From: a virus
Reading direction: 5' to 3' (one strand)
IMG/VR virus record: IMGVR_UViG_3300020442_002506
Coordinates: 1-51,071 of that record
DNA length: 51,071 nucleotides
In this document: positions 25,501 through 37,200 of the stretch, in pieces
Position numbering within the stretch: the first letter of the stretch is position 1
Layout of the letters: each line of letters begins with the position of its first letter
Program-made: the position numbers and the translations under genes
The notes under the pieces: generated by a model
Databases searched by the model: none
Told to the model about the DNA's origin: nothing
The model's input: the letters and a program-made list of their open reading frames with translations, nothing else

Positions 25501-26599
25501 TTTCAACGTCATATCCTTTGACGTAAGCAACTCCAGGACCGACTTTTAACAAAGCTAAATCATCGGAAGGGGTGCTTCCTTGTGGAGTTGACTGATTTGA
25601 AAAATACAGACCATCATTACCAGTTCTATCATTTAGAGAATTATATAAATCAAATTCAAAGTCTTCTACAGAATAATTACCAGACTCATCAAAAGTTCTC
25701 TTTGCAAAATAATCACGAATGATATTATATTGAGACCCTTTGATAACTTTTCTTATTTCACCGTTTTCTACTCTTAAAAGTTCGATGAAATTGACATCTG
25801 TCGTGTCATCTAATACTTTTTTGGATAAGGTAAGGGTGATTTTTAATCTATCAGCACCTGGAGCAGTGTAGTTAGAAAATCCTTTAGCATTATCATAGAG
25901 AGATGGATCATCCTTAGCAGTTGCTAAAGTTTCTGATACCGTCAATCCAACTCTATATGATGGTTGATTACTATACTGCTCAAGTAAAATAGTCTGTTTT
26001 GTTACTCTAGCAAATGTTCCTCTAAGGAACATGATACCATCACCAATATGTGCCGCGGCACCAATAGAGTTAGCATCTTCTGGAATACATGTGGCAAAAG
26101 TATTACCAGCAGGAATTGTTGTATTACCGTAATCGACTGGTTCTAATGCCTCAAGATTTTCACCATCAGTAAATCCATCAAAACTATAATTTGTAGCAGA
26201 GTTGATGAATTTTACGTAGAGAGTAACATTATTCCTTTCAGATAGACTCTGAGGGAGGACATACTGAACCTGTGCTGTGACACCAGATTCCTGTCCGATA
26301 ATTCTCTTACCTACAAAGTTATCAATATAAACACTTACATCTGTTCCCAGATGAGTTGCTGTGATTTCTACAGCATAATACTGGTTATCAAAAGTAACAT
26401 TGCCAGGAATAACAATGGAACCTTCTTTGAAAATATGACTACCAAAGTTTTCAAGTTGATTCTGTAAAATCGATTGTAGAGTCGTCAGTTCTCTAGCCTG
26501 GATAGGAAATCCTGGTTTGAAGAGAACACGATAATAATCCTTATCAGCGTCAAAATCGTCAAAATATGGATTGACGTTGAGATTAGTCTGTTGTGGCAT
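19559..26599 (-). CDS. DUF4815-type baseplate structural protein (2346 aa)
   Basis: This giant virion protein lies after gp8, where T4 has gp9, gp10 and gp11. The N-terminus (NVNPYFDDFDADKDYYRVLF, KPGFPIQARELTTLQSILQN, GSHIFKEGSIVIPG) matches the DUF4815 family as I recall it. Around residues 1520-1640 lies a second conserved block (FDPLAQSFLVEDDGAFITSV, then LEYAVVLLADTDQYEVW) typical of the same proteins. Near 1800-1900 are GGLGY/GGSGY units shared with other baseplate proteins here, and near 1960-2030 is a VGDEVIAYNSV...LQRG module. It is probably a baseplate-periphery or fibre-attachment component that functionally replaces gp9-gp11, which is inference from position. It starts 5 nt after the gp8 stop. 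Confidence 0.85.
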   Translation of the reverse strand: MPQQTNLNVNPYFDDFDADKDYYRVLFKPGFPIQARELTTLQSILQNQLENFGSHIFKEGSIVIPGNVTFDNQYYAVEITATHLGTDVSVYIDNFVGKRIIGQESGVTAQVQYVLPQSLSERNNVTLYVKFINSATNYSFDGFTDGENLEALEPVDYGNTTIPAGNTFATCIPEDANSIGAAAHIGDGIMFLRGTFARVTKQTILLEQYSNQPSYRVGLTVSETLATAKDDPSLYDNAKGFSNYTAPGADRLKITLTLSKKVLDDTTDVNFIELLRVENGEIRKVIKGSQYNIIRDYFAKRTFDESGNYSVEDFEFDLYNSLNDRTGNDGLYFSNQSTPQGSTPSDDLALLKVGPGVAYVKGYDVEKNGTTVLDVKKTRDTKKVESSSVDFEMGNLVRLNRVNGIPEFTGTVELYDQRRDNTGVGVGTQIGQARVYTVRPESAVGVVTDASVFDCYLYDLQTYTKLQLNATVDAGELPATAYVKGNGSGASGYATVVGSGKSEVFLRQTAGKFVVGESITINGITTIPRTIDSVTQFGSGDIRMLYQNSAALSGYSTDFMADVVLDFDTPFNYSVADTLSINNNGITTSPGNNFVNFRVGDIIRYQKPQAQEVTFNRVDSISVGGTFMTLSAVDSVQDVCEGTLPSSTTTTQFKLGRSRVRNEEEAYLYAPIDDGNIATVDFLGSDLKAVVQVTGKTTNASGVLTLQTSDITDLTDIVFDAFDEDRYVIIYSDGQIHPLTSDQVTVTSNTVTFNSLRFSESNIVVVATIRKTSIQNKKKVYNRVRTVEISKSKTKQSGTDANTSNSDGLDFNVFYGTRVQDKEICLNYPDVANVFAVYQSLDDVTVTLDTLNFFTNSEINDSVILGENVIGNDSGAVAKVVTKGANTITFVYLNENTFNTQENVIFQESNVIGQIQSFVPGRYNDVSSFFDLDKGQKDQYYDYSRLIRRDGYPEPTRKLFAIFDHYTVPSNDEGDIFTVDSYDAERFAKDIPLIGPNMRRASDTLDFRPRVAIFNPDTATASPFDYNSRVFTNQPKLLLASNESSIIGYNFYVPRIDRLYLNKLGNFVYVEGVADRNPKPPEKVGDVMLLAEINLPAYLYDPDTANITSIDNRRYTMRDIGKLEDRIETLEQLTSLNLLEVQTQSLQVRDATGLDRFKSGIFVDDFKNSDFVDDSSTMLPDTGLLIPFRDAATVEGLLSSANSVPDDEIDLSIDFDLLDSNVQKTGKLVTLKYNEVEFLNQPHATKVENVNPFAVVLYNGSVTLNPQQDFWVRRLWRPARVTMIPNPGRRGQAFGGTRVVSNTADVFMRSRNVSFEAVGLKPNTRYYQFLDGNGSVDFVPKLLEIQDLSGIFQIGETVIGTIGDNDVEICRFRLCRPDHKKGPFAAPTTSYTNNPYSIDTVPPEQYSLATTFLNLDVLAMSQNALGQYRGRVEPQMKVKGVNSGAQAVVSDVRLLSDNGGDLLGCFFLRNPLARPAPTVRIRTGTKEYKLTNSPTNAEPLPGSKLISTAETTYTANGRVLVLQNVQTVFFDPLAQSFLVEDDGAFITSVDVFFANKDPGNIPVEVQLRTMELGTPTTTLASPHARVLVKPEEITTSRDASIATNIKFPSPIYLEPNLEYAVVLLADTDQYEVWIAEMGKKTVNANDLPAATGVVYATQYSMGSLFKSQNGSIWSASQYEDMMFKLYRADFTASAGSAYFYSPKLDVGNSGTRILGQDPIETYPRRLTVGIETYTSGVSGITTLAIGRKVTSDSKSYIFGTVENQGGRVDGVGIFTGGLGYGPTSGVTSVDTYNINSNGTGLKLSVTVGGGTSAITAATIVAGGSGYVVGDTVGIVTSDLGSGNGAVINLTSLSGVDTLYLTNVQGEGPTVGAGLSYYDNSGSIKGANVNVLSSNVTGGTVNDGSWAFVNHVAHGMYAANNKLNLSKIVANTPVQSLTASLGVDDTIVSLGSTVGLETFEGVAVGAANTGYLIVGDEVIAYNSVGVGSVGVLQRGVDNSLTVTHPTNTETRKYELNGVSLRRINKDHDIGSLDRTIAGYYIQIDRSNRDTDDTPNQEPQLSFTTNALVGGARIEATQNVQFNQIAPRFDLVTPGDKTNASGSLRTISATSVDGTEVSFLDQGFEPIGINTINDLTSPRMIASKINEDARTTNLPRNKSLTFGVEFTTDSSYVSPYINLDVASFQLFANRINNPGVNYALDGRVNTDEDDPHTSVYISRRVDLAQPASSLRVLLSAARPAEADFRVLYKLVRADSSEIDQAYELFPGYENLRDTTGNGFGDEIIDPSRNTGHPDVIVPPSLTENDYLEYQFSANNLDQFTGFLIKVVCTTSNQAKVPTFSDIRVVALA

Positions 26600-26603
26600 T
26601 TTA

Positions 26604-28187
26604 TTAGAACTCTAATACGATTTTAACATCTTCCTTCTGTCTTTCATTCCTGGTTACAGAAGGTCTATTATCAAGGTAGATAATTTCACCTTTCCTCTTA
26701 TTTATTTCTGGATTAGCAAGACCATCTGTGAACTGAACGCCAAGGTTGACGACCTTTCCTGATGCCAAGGTGGTTGTAATTCCAGTAAAGTTTTGATCTA
26801 CGTTTACACTAAATGAACCACCAGTTTTTGTGATGGCATTTGCACTTGATGTAAAGTCAATAACTGGTGATCTAAAGTTAACACCAAAGTTATCTTTTTG
26901 ACCACCAGAGGCAGGGTTGAAGTAAAGACTTCTGTCTTGGTAGTATTTGATAATCTTTGTGTTTGTATCGTAAGAAGCTACGATTCCTCTAGCAGTAGAT
27001 CCTACACCAACTGTTTGTTCAATCTTATCACCAACTACTAAATCCTGAGCAGAACTCTGGGATTCGTATTTGATAGCATACAAAGCAGAGAACTGATTAT
27101 CAGTAAATGTACTGTCAGATCCAAATGATGCTGGGTTTTGAACAATTCCAACCTGGGCAAATACAGTATCGGAAGCAAAATCAAAAGAAGAATTATCAAA
27201 TCTGGAATACATCAGAACCTTATCAGCACCCAGTTCCTTATAGACATCGAACCCATGTCCCTTAGATGGTGGAATAATGGGAATCAATGTAGCAAAAGCA
27301 GCAGTTGCTGTTTGAATACCAGAGTTTTCACTAGAAAGATCCACTCTACCAAATGAATACCCAGCACCACCAGCGGTAACCTGAGTTTCAATAATTTGAC
27401 CTAAGGAGTTGGTTGTAATTCTAACCTTACCACCTGTTCCATCACCAAGAATATCAAATTCTCTAGCAGTAAATTGTGGATATCCAAGACCAGGATCATC
27501 AATTGCAACAACTTTAATTTGATTATTATTAATCTCAGAATTACCGTTATCTCTAACAGCTTGAATTCCTACGTCAGTGGTTGTTGACCAATCATTTGGA
27601 ACAGTAATGTATTCTGTAGAGTCAAACTTAACAATGTCACTGGGACTAATAGTATAAAGATACTTCCAAAGATATCCATCACCACTAGTGCCTGCTCTAG
27701 TTGGTTCTACATCGGTAAAAGTTGGTTCATCAAGAGATGATGATGGGACAGTAGAAATTCCTGCTGCTGTTCCATTATCTAAACAAATATAAACACGAAA
27801 CTCACTATTTACCACATAATAATTTGCTCCATAAAGTCTATTGGAGTTGGTTACCTGAGATTGGTTTGTCGAACTATAGTCATGTCTATAATAATCATAG
27901 GTAGATCCTTGAACCCAATTTACCTTTCTAACCAATCTTCTAGTATTAGCAGATGTGACACGTTTGCCAAAAAGCATTGTGTCATACACATGGTTAGAAT
28001 AATTAATATTGTCAGTTGGGAATGGAGGACCACCAGAATCATTCCATGTAGATGTCCTACCAAATCCAGCAGTAGTAGGATCTGATAAACTCATGAATGT
28101 ATAATATGAGTTTGCTGTATTTGCCACCGAAGCAACAAAATTACTAGCGTTCAAAATCCTAAATTGATCCGTGATTATAGCAGACAT
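26604..28187 (-). CDS. gp8: Baseplate wedge protein gp8
   Basis: This 527-aa protein is the gp8 wedge component (T4: 334 aa). The N-terminal half is family core: ITDQFRILNASNFVASVANT, YYTFMSLSDPTTAGFGR and LVRKVNWVQGSTYDYYRHDY. The C-terminal end (NKRKGEIIYLDNRPSVTRNE, EDVKIVLEF) is also typical. An expansion in the middle includes a GLGYPQF...GGAGYSFG pair, similar to the beta repeats in gp14 and gp7. A perfect TATAAATA late promoter lies 24 nt before the ATG. Confidence 0.95.
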   Translation of the reverse strand: MSAIITDQFRILNASNFVASVANTANSYYTFMSLSDPTTAGFGRTSTWNDSGGPPFPTDNINYSNHVYDTMLFGKRVTSANTRRLVRKVNWVQGSTYDYYRHDYSSTNQSQVTNSNRLYGANYYVVNSEFRVYICLDNGTAAGISTVPSSSLDEPTFTDVEPTRAGTSGDGYLWKYLYTISPSDIVKFDSTEYITVPNDWSTTTDVGIQAVRDNGNSEINNNQIKVVAIDDPGLGYPQFTAREFDILGDGTGGKVRITTNSLGQIIETQVTAGGAGYSFGRVDLSSENSGIQTATAAFATLIPIIPPSKGHGFDVYKELGADKVLMYSRFDNSSFDFASDTVFAQVGIVQNPASFGSDSTFTDNQFSALYAIKYESQSSAQDLVVGDKIEQTVGVGSTARGIVASYDTNTKIIKYYQDRSLYFNPASGGQKDNFGVNFRSPVIDFTSSANAITKTGGSFSVNVDQNFTGITTTLASGKVVNLGVQFTDGLANPEINKRKGEIIYLDNRPSVTRNERQKEDVKIVLEF

Positions 28188-28210
28188 TATAAGCCTATAG
28201 TTTATTTTTG

Positions 28211-28218
28211 TATTTATA
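28211..28218 (-). promoter_or_regulatory. Late promoter (perfect TATAAATA) for gp8
   Basis: An exact T4 late octamer on the minus strand in the 39-nt gap after the giant gp7-position gene, 24 nt before the gp8 ATG. It probably also serves the DUF4815-type gene that follows. Confidence 0.75.
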
Positions 28219-28226
28219 AGGTGATT

Positions 28227-31200
28227 TTACCTCTTGCTCAGAGCACCTGTGTCTCTGAGACCAACGTCTCTTCTTTGGAATGTGGGATAAGTTGTAAGAC
28301 CAACTTCAAAAGCATTACCATCGGAGAAGAATTCTAATGGTGTAGATGCTCTGTCAATACCAAAGATACGTCCCCATGATATCTTACCAGCAGGTTCTAA
28401 GTAAGAACCAGTCGTGGCAACACCAACAACGTTAGTGTCTGGATCAACATAACATGTGATAAGTCCAACCGTTCCAGAAATATTAGCATAATATAATTCA
28501 TAAACATTATCAAGTTTATCTGTAGAAATACCAATCACATTTGTAGTACCAATACCAACAGATGTTGCCGATCCAACCAATGTAGTTAGTCCAGTTCCAA
28601 CTCCAGTATCGGAAACTACAATTCTATATCCAGGCAAAAGTTTTTGCCTTTCAATCTCTGTTGGAACATCTTGAAGATCCAATTGGAATACAATTCCCAA
28701 ACCTTCAGCAGGAATACTCATGTTATATTGAGAAGTAAATCCAGTGGTGTTAAGAACATATGCTCTATCACCATCGGCCGCCGAAGTTTGAATTGTCATT
28801 GCTGTGGGAATACCAACACCAATAGTGGAGGTTTCGACACCAACAGCAGTAGTTATGTCATAATCAGTAGACAAATCAAATTCAATAATTTGTTCATTTT
28901 CACCACCAACAACCAACATCTTAGATCCATCTTGACTGATTGAGAAGTCATATGGAGCATTATCATCTACAATGGTGTGATTTTGTACATATCCAATTGA
29001 GGTAATGTCATATGGAATTGTAAGTTGATAATGATAGAAAGTAGCAGTAGCTGGATCAAGTGTATAAACTGTACGACCGACTCCAGTAACAACCATTGCT
29101 CTATGTGCCTGAGTTTGGTTGGCAATTGAAATCTCTGTGCTAACTCCAGTTGCTGCAATTGATGTAAGATCCCAAGCAGTTCCTAAATCAAATTGATTTA
29201 ATTGAGTTACAAATGGTGCCTGAGCACCTTTGCCTACTGTATACAGTTTAGTTCCATCAGCAAGGAAGTAAATATCATATAGTTCAGTCACACTACTACG
29301 AATATCAACAGTATTGCTCCCATTAATAACTGCTGTATTGATTTTGTGTGGTGTTGACATTGTATATTCAGTGATCGTTCCACCGGCTCCAGCAGCAAAG
29401 ATGCTAGAACCATCATCCTTAACTGCTATAGAGACTGCTGTGTTGATACCTGTAGATACGTCAAATCTATCATTTGGAGTTGCCTTAGTAACATCAAATG
29501 GGAAGAATTCTTCCAATCTGGCAGCAGATGTTGTGATGCCAGTAATCAGACCAGTGTATCCCTCAACTTCAAGATTTGTAATACCACCAACAGATTCAAT
29601 ATTAATGGTTTCGGTAGAACCAAATCCAACAGTAGCAATGCCAGTTTGAAGCACTCCACCAAAATTAGTATCTGTTCCATCAACACCAAGGAACAGTGAT
29701 GTGTCATCAACAAATATTTGTGTGTCACTAGTTGTAACATTTTTAATCACACTTGCTGTTGGATAAATTTGAGCCTCAATTGAATCTCTTTCTTTTGAAA
29801 TAAATTCACCATTCAATATCCTGTCAACCTTTTGTTTGGTCCAAATTATTGGTTTATTAGTTACCTGATTAACACCCTCACCTCTGTAGAGAGTGGTTTC
29901 GGTTTCACTGGAAGAAGTAATACCAATAACTGTTCTGGTGGATTCTTGAGAACGATTTTCTAAAGTATTTGGTGCTAATCCAAATTCAATCAAAGGTGTT
30001 CTCTTTATAAAGATATCATCACCAGGTTTGATTGTCTCATTGATATTCGTGAACAGACTATCTGTACCAACCTTACCTCTATAGAAGAAGATAGATATTT
30101 TGTCCTGTGGTACTGGTGGTTCAGTAAACACAATTGATGTGCCGCCATCAAAGTTGTATGCTGTGCCAGGTTCTTGTAAAACACCGTTGATGAACACAAT
30201 CAACAGAGATTCGAGATCAATTAAGGCAGAATCAGGATCATTCTTATCAACTTCAAAACTCAATGTTTGATCATTGTATGATAATGGGAATCTAGCTCTT
30301 AGTCCATCTTGAAGAGCACTAATGTCATCAATGTAATCAAGTTCACCAAATTGCCAAGATGAGAATGTATCTTCAAATGTATCAAGGATTTCAATCTCAA
30401 ACTGTCGGAAATTGTCACCAACGTTAGGATCTGTTGCCAGTCCAACGACAGTCACCTTATCACCGGCTCTAAAGGCATAACCTGGTTTGGTAATTCTAAA
30501 CTCCTTAATTTCAAACAGAGTAGCACCAATACCAGATCTTACAATTCCACCACTTTCATAAGTATGAGCGATCGTACTAATTCCAACATTTGTAGTGAAT
30601 TGTTGTAAATCTGTATCGATAGACAGAACACGATAATCAAATCCTTGAGTTCCATCTGGGAAAATGGTTGTGGTCACACCAGCGTGTGGTGCTGTACATG
30701 CGAAACTAATATTTCTCAGTTGTACAAACTCATTAAGTCTAGGTACAAAATCTGGTGCTGTTACTGTGGCAAGACCAGTGGTTTCGTCATATTCAAAGTT
30801 TACAATTGGTTTTTCTTGGAAAAATGTGTTGATACCAATAACGTCGATAGTTACCGACATTCCAATACCAGTCTCTGAGGTATTACCAATAGCAAGTCTA
30901 GAAATACCAGTAACTGGAAGATTTTCATAACTTGGAGAATCAACAAAAACTCGTGGATTTACATATCCAGTTCCACCAGAAACGATCGAAACAGCAATTG
31001 TTCCACCAGCACCTACAGTAGCAGTAACTTCGGCACCTGTACCAGCTCCACCACCAGGATGGGCATCAACAGTGATTGTGTTTGTGGTTACAGAAAGAAT
31101 TGCGGTTACAATTCCAGCAAGTGGATCTGTTGATCTTGGATATGGATTCAAAGATCTAAAATCATCAGAGGAGCATGTGAATACAATACCACCAGTATCA

Positions 31201-34200
31201 ATTCCAATAGAATTACTAGTAGTTAATCCGTGATTTGGGATAGTCAGAACCAAAAGTCCTGTTGGTGAATCATAAGTTGCTCCAGTGGCAGTAAAGGCAG
31301 GTCCATCAAAACTTGTTTGTCTAATAGATCCAACACCAGCACTTACAAATCTATGCTCAAAAGCAATGTCTGTGACAGCAACTCCAGGAACGGTTACATA
31401 TCCACTACCAAAGTTAGCAGTTGTCCACTTGGCAAAGTTACCACTACCAACATAAGTATGAGCAAATGTAACTACACCTACCTGAGACTTGAATTGTGTT
31501 GCTGAAATGATTTCATCAACGTAATATGGACCAGCTGGTTTGACCTCAAATGCATTTCCAGCAGTTGCTCCAGATCCAGTGTAAGTATGGGCAATTGTAG
31601 AAACACCAACATCAACGACGAATTTATTCGTACCAGCAATTCCAAGAATTGGATATCTGTTTGTGTTAACACCAATTGCTTTTTTACCCGAACTTCCATC
31701 AGGGAAGGTAGTTGTAGTTACTCCAGCATGTGGCAGAGTACAAGAGAATCCAATATTCGACAGATCAACATATCTACCAATACTAAAGTTGTGGGCTGAA
31801 GTTAATCCAACAGTAGCAATGCCTGTTTTGTTATCATAATCGAAAGAACTAATCGTAAAGTTAACTCCTTGCTCAGATGGGAAAACATAAACATTGTGGA
31901 AAGGAGATTCAGATGGACAAGAGAACTCCAGTCCACTAAAGTTAATTTTGTCACCAACATTTAGTGTATGGTTTCCATCTGATGTAACTGTCAAAATACC
32001 TGTCAGATTATCATAGGCAGCTGTAGAAATATTGACTGTTGTTCCTGTCGTTGGAATACCAGTAACTTCAGTAATTACACCATTAGTTGCCGTAGCGACA
32101 ATTTCAGCTGGAACAATTGGAGCATATCCCAATCCATTTGTAGAACCAAACGAAATAGGAACTCCACCCCTTGGAAGTTGATTTAGGTTAATATCAGTTT
32201 CATCAACAATTTGACCACCGGCAGCTGACAAAATACCAGTAAACACAACACTGCTTATACCAGCATTTTCTATAATTGAGAAATTATTATTTGTGTTATT
32301 TGGAGTCGAAGGTGCTTGGAAAATACCATTGATTAAAACTAATCCATTTCCTCCAGTAGATCCGATGCCAGTTACATCAGTACCAATAGATGTCAATCTA
32401 AACCTAGAAGTAACTCCATCAAATTGATCAGAGATATCGTCAAAGATTAAATTGCTATCATAATTCTTTCTTAGATAAACACGACCATTGAAAGAAGATC
32501 TAGGTATGGTTAAACCTCTTTCGTCTAAGTCTTGTCTACCAGCACCTTTTGGAGCAGATGTGAAATGAATTTTACTATTAACAATATTGAATGCTCCACG
32601 ATAAACACTAACGGCATCTTCAGCACTATGAGAGGTAGCACTGCTTCCAACAAATCCTCTTGTAACTTCTACGAGAGGAATGTCACCATCTGCAGCAACA
32701 CCAACGTCTGATGTGCTGCCCAAACCAACAATATTAATCTTGACATATTCATCATTAATCTTGAGCAAATCATTTGGTCTAATGGAAGAAATTCCACTCA
32801 GTTCAAAAATAGTTGCTCCTGCTCCGATAGCATTTGTGAGTGTAAAATCAAGAGGAGTTTTACTAATTGGAGATTGAACAATACCATCAATACTGATTAT
32901 TGCCTTTTCCTTATTCTTGACCATGGAAAGAACGTGCTTATTGCCCGTTCCAACAGATGTAAATGTAACACCTGTGCCTGCTATGGCATTAGCAGTGGTA
33001 ATAGCAACTCTAAATTGAGAAGCATTATCTCTAATAGCATAAACTGTTTGTGGTAGTCTGGCTGTGCCAACACCGGTATCATATACAAGTCCAGTGGCAG
33101 CTACTCCAACCAAGTTGCTACCAGGAGTGTAACTTAATTCTTCACCATCTTGGAAATAATGCTCTACGGTAAATACACCATCAGAAGGTCTAAGAATAGA
33201 AGAATCTGGGTCGAAAGTTTTAGCAAAAATATCTACAGAGTTATGTTTGGCATCAAACTCTAATACTTCTCTTTGATTAATACCAAAGTAAGTAACTTGA
33301 GCTACATTTGATCTAACATTTCCATATGTAAGATCACCGATTCCACTAACACCACCATTGTTATCAAGATCTCTATAAACAATTTCATTGAAAGTCTTGA
33401 TATCAACATCACCAGTGATGTCTGGATAGAACTTAACATCAATGATATTGTCAACACCATAATCAACTCCGAAAGTACCAACTCCACTAGTGCTACCAAT
33501 CGATAAGAAAGGATAAGTTAGAATATAAAGGTTCTTTCTTTGATCATCGTTTACAACGTAAACTTGGTGAATCGCTTGTGTTTCACCGATGGCAACTTTT
33601 ACAGTTGATTTAACAGAAGCATCAGTAATACTACTAATACCCAAGATGCTTGTAGAAACACCACTAGTTGTAGTGGAAAGACCAGCCTCAAGTCTTGCAG
33701 TTCTTTCAGAACCATCTATTGTTCCTGTAAATTTGAATCTGTATGTTCCAATTCCAGCACCACTAGTATTGATTCCTACAGTTTGAGTTCTTATTCTTAC
33801 ATCATTAGATCCATTGTTAGTAAAGGAAAGTGTAACAACACCAGAATCAATAGATGAAGTAAAGGATCCAATAAATGGACCAGAGAATCCCGAAAGAGAA
33901 ACTCTAGTGTTAAATGCTGCCAGTTCCGTCAAATGAGTGTCACCAGCACTATGGGACAATACTAATTCATAGTAATCAATATCATTTGTCAAACTATCAT
34001 AAACTTCTACAGAGGAATATATGCTATCGGTATGTAAAGTGCTGAATCCAATAACGGTTGCTGATGCTCCGGCAGAAACAGTGTCTGTTGAGGAAATTAA
34101 ATCAACAAATCCAACATTAGCCGACCCTACACCTGCTGTAGTATCATCAAAGAATGTTTGTAATATTTTAATATCATAATCAGTATTGTATGGTTCAAAT

Positions 34201-37200
34201 GGAGTGAATCTCAAACTATATTGATTATCATCAGAATCATAAACACCATCAAATTCTCCAACACTATCACCAAGACCAACCTTTTCCAAGGCAAAGGTAT
34301 CTTGATTATTTGTTATCAGAACAATTTCTTTCAGGGACAGTTCATTGCTATTTGTAGCATCAACTGTTTGAACAATAAACTTATTAGTTTGTCTACCTTC
34401 AGTCCACTCACCAGTATCAGTAAAGTCAATCAAGTCTTCTGAGTTTTCATTTAAGAAATTGTCACTAATATCATCAATAGAAAGAACTCTGTTTGATTTG
34501 TTCAGGATAAAATCACTGACTTTAATATTTTCAAATTCAATAGATTTAGAAGTGTTAGTTGTAGCCTCAACATCTCTAACATAATCAAAATCATTTACCG
34601 AATCTACTCTCTTTGCTCCATCATAAACATCAATGACCAAGAAAGGATCTTCCTGAGCAGTGGTGAAAGAAGCACCAACATTACCAGTTGGGTCTATCTG
34701 CATGTCAACGAAGTTTCTATATCCAGCTGGGTGAACAATATCATTCACATAACTGATAACATCGTCAAACGATTTTACACTTTGAACAGAATATGACATT
34801 CTCTGATAGTAGTCATTATCAGATGTTACTTGATAATCCTCATCTAAGAATCCAATTTCGTTACTCCAACCCTTAGTGAACTTAGAAGTAGAATCTACAT
34901 TAAATCTACCAACTTTACTGCTCAAATCAGAAATTGTACATCTAGATCCACTTACAGAACCAGTTAGTCTATCACCAACTTTAATTGGTGTAATTCCAGT
35001 GACATTCAATTTACCAGTCAAATCATTGAAACTACTTACAAAGAGATCAACAGATCCAATGACAAAATTATCATTCAAGAATAATGCTTCTCCAGGTATA
35101 AATGTAGATGATTTTCTTTGAATAGAAAATTCTGCCAAATTATCCTTTTTAATTACATTAGCAAAGAATCCTGGATTTGTGATTGCAATACCAGTATTAT
35201 TTCCCCCAGAAACAAAACTAGAAAGGCTATATGTAAGAGTATTAGGATTAGCAGAACTATTATAGTTTGTAATTGTAAAATAAGCATAATCATAGTCAGA
35301 TGAGTTGTGACCCTGACCATCAGTAGATGCTAAACCAATACCTTCAACAAAAATTAGATCTCCATTAGCAAATGGTGCTGTTGTAAAACCTAAAATTGGT
35401 GTAGAAATACTAAGTGTAACTGTGTTATCTGTACTTGAAGCAACACTAACAATAGAAACACCATTATCATTGTTTATAGGAATAATTCTATAAACACTTT
35501 CATCATCAAGACCAACTGGATTTCTATCAATTCTAATACCAGCAACTTCTACACCATCTATAACTGTTGTTGGACTTACAGAACTTCCAGCTAGTTCTAC
35601 TGTTCCATCAAATTCAGGAACAACGGTGCCCTCTTCAGGATCAAAGAGAATCAAACTGGGTGGAGTTAGATAGTTTCTTCCACCAGTAACAACCGTTACT
35701 GAATCGAGAGTTTGATAGTCCTGAACGGTCAATTCATTAGGGATGGCAGCTTCAGGTTTTAAGGTTTTGTCAGATGGATAAGAGAATCCCTGAGTCAGTA
35801 GTCTTACACCTTCAAGTTTTCCAATGCTACTTGAATTCAATCTTAAAATAGCACCGACACCTTCATCAGAAGTTATACTGGAGATGCTAGGAACTGTTCT
35901 ATAGTCAAGACCTTCGAATATAAGTTTGACATCATTAATTCCACCAGTTGCTGTTAAAGAATCTGTCGTATATTCTAGTTTTTCAATTTGATCTCTTACA
36001 TAAGAATCTCTTTCTGGTGGAGAATTCAAATTAACATCGAAAGTATTGCTGCTTACATCAGTAACTTTATAAGATCCATTATATTTGCTATTGTAATATT
36101 GAATTTGATTATTACTTAAAACACTAACATCAGAAGTGCTGATATATCCACTCTTCTCAAGATTGTAATATAAGATGGATGGGAAATTATCAGAATATTC
36201 TAAAGTTACTCCAGCACCAACTGTTCCTGGAGTGCCAAATTCTGTAATTAAGAATTCAGTAGTTGATCCTGTAGATACAACTCTGTTCTTATAATCATCA
36301 GTGTAATATATTCTAAAGTTATATCCAGTAAGAGTAGAATCTGATAAGTTAAATTCTACATTGTTGTTTTTAAAGACTTCTAATGGAGGATTAATCAAAG
36401 AGAATGTATGATCATGTCCACCAGCAGAAGTTAAAGTGATGGTTCTAGGGGGAGAAGAGAATATATCTTTCTTGGTATCTGCCAGTTGGAAATTATTCGT
36501 ATCAACCGTATATACAAAGTAAGATCCTGTAGTAAGACCACCAATTGATTCACTAGTTTCATAGTAGACTTTATCACCACTTATAAATCCATGAGAATTT
36601 TGAGTAATGATGTTGGTCGTTGTATTAATACCACTAGAACTAATTGCTACTGGATTGATCAGTAGTTTTTCATCTACAATTTTAACTGTTACAGTACTAG
36701 CAGCACCAACTCCAGTCGTTATACCTGGTTTTACGTTTAATTCAATTTTATCACCATTAACAAGTCCATGAGATTCTCCAGTAGTTACTGTTGCTTTTAT
36801 CTTCTTGATATCAGCAGTAACTTGTGGATATTTTGTAGTTAACTTATAATCATAAGAATCAGTTCCAGTAACGTCACGGAAGAAAACACTGGGTCCATTC
36901 AATACCGTAGCAATACCAACATGATCTTTACTTGATACGACAGCATAAACTACGCTTGGCATATCAAATTTAGATTGTGATGGAGAGGTTGAAATGCCAA
37001 TTGCTCCAGCAGCAGATCCAACTGTAAAATCAAGTTCTTGATTAGTTACAAATGGATGATTTTGTAAGAAAATAGATTGTGTTGGAATAGATCTTATTGT
37101 AGTAATTCCATTGAACTGATAAGATCTTGTGGTGGCAATACCTGCTGTAGATCCAATACCAACAACTTCAAATGGATTGAAGAAAATTTCATCCTGTTCT

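Noticed and set aside
26699-26706. AATAAATA inside the end of gp8, 100 nt before the DUF4815-type gene
   Set aside because: Coding context and distance to the next start are unlike the other late promoters, so it is not listed as a feature.
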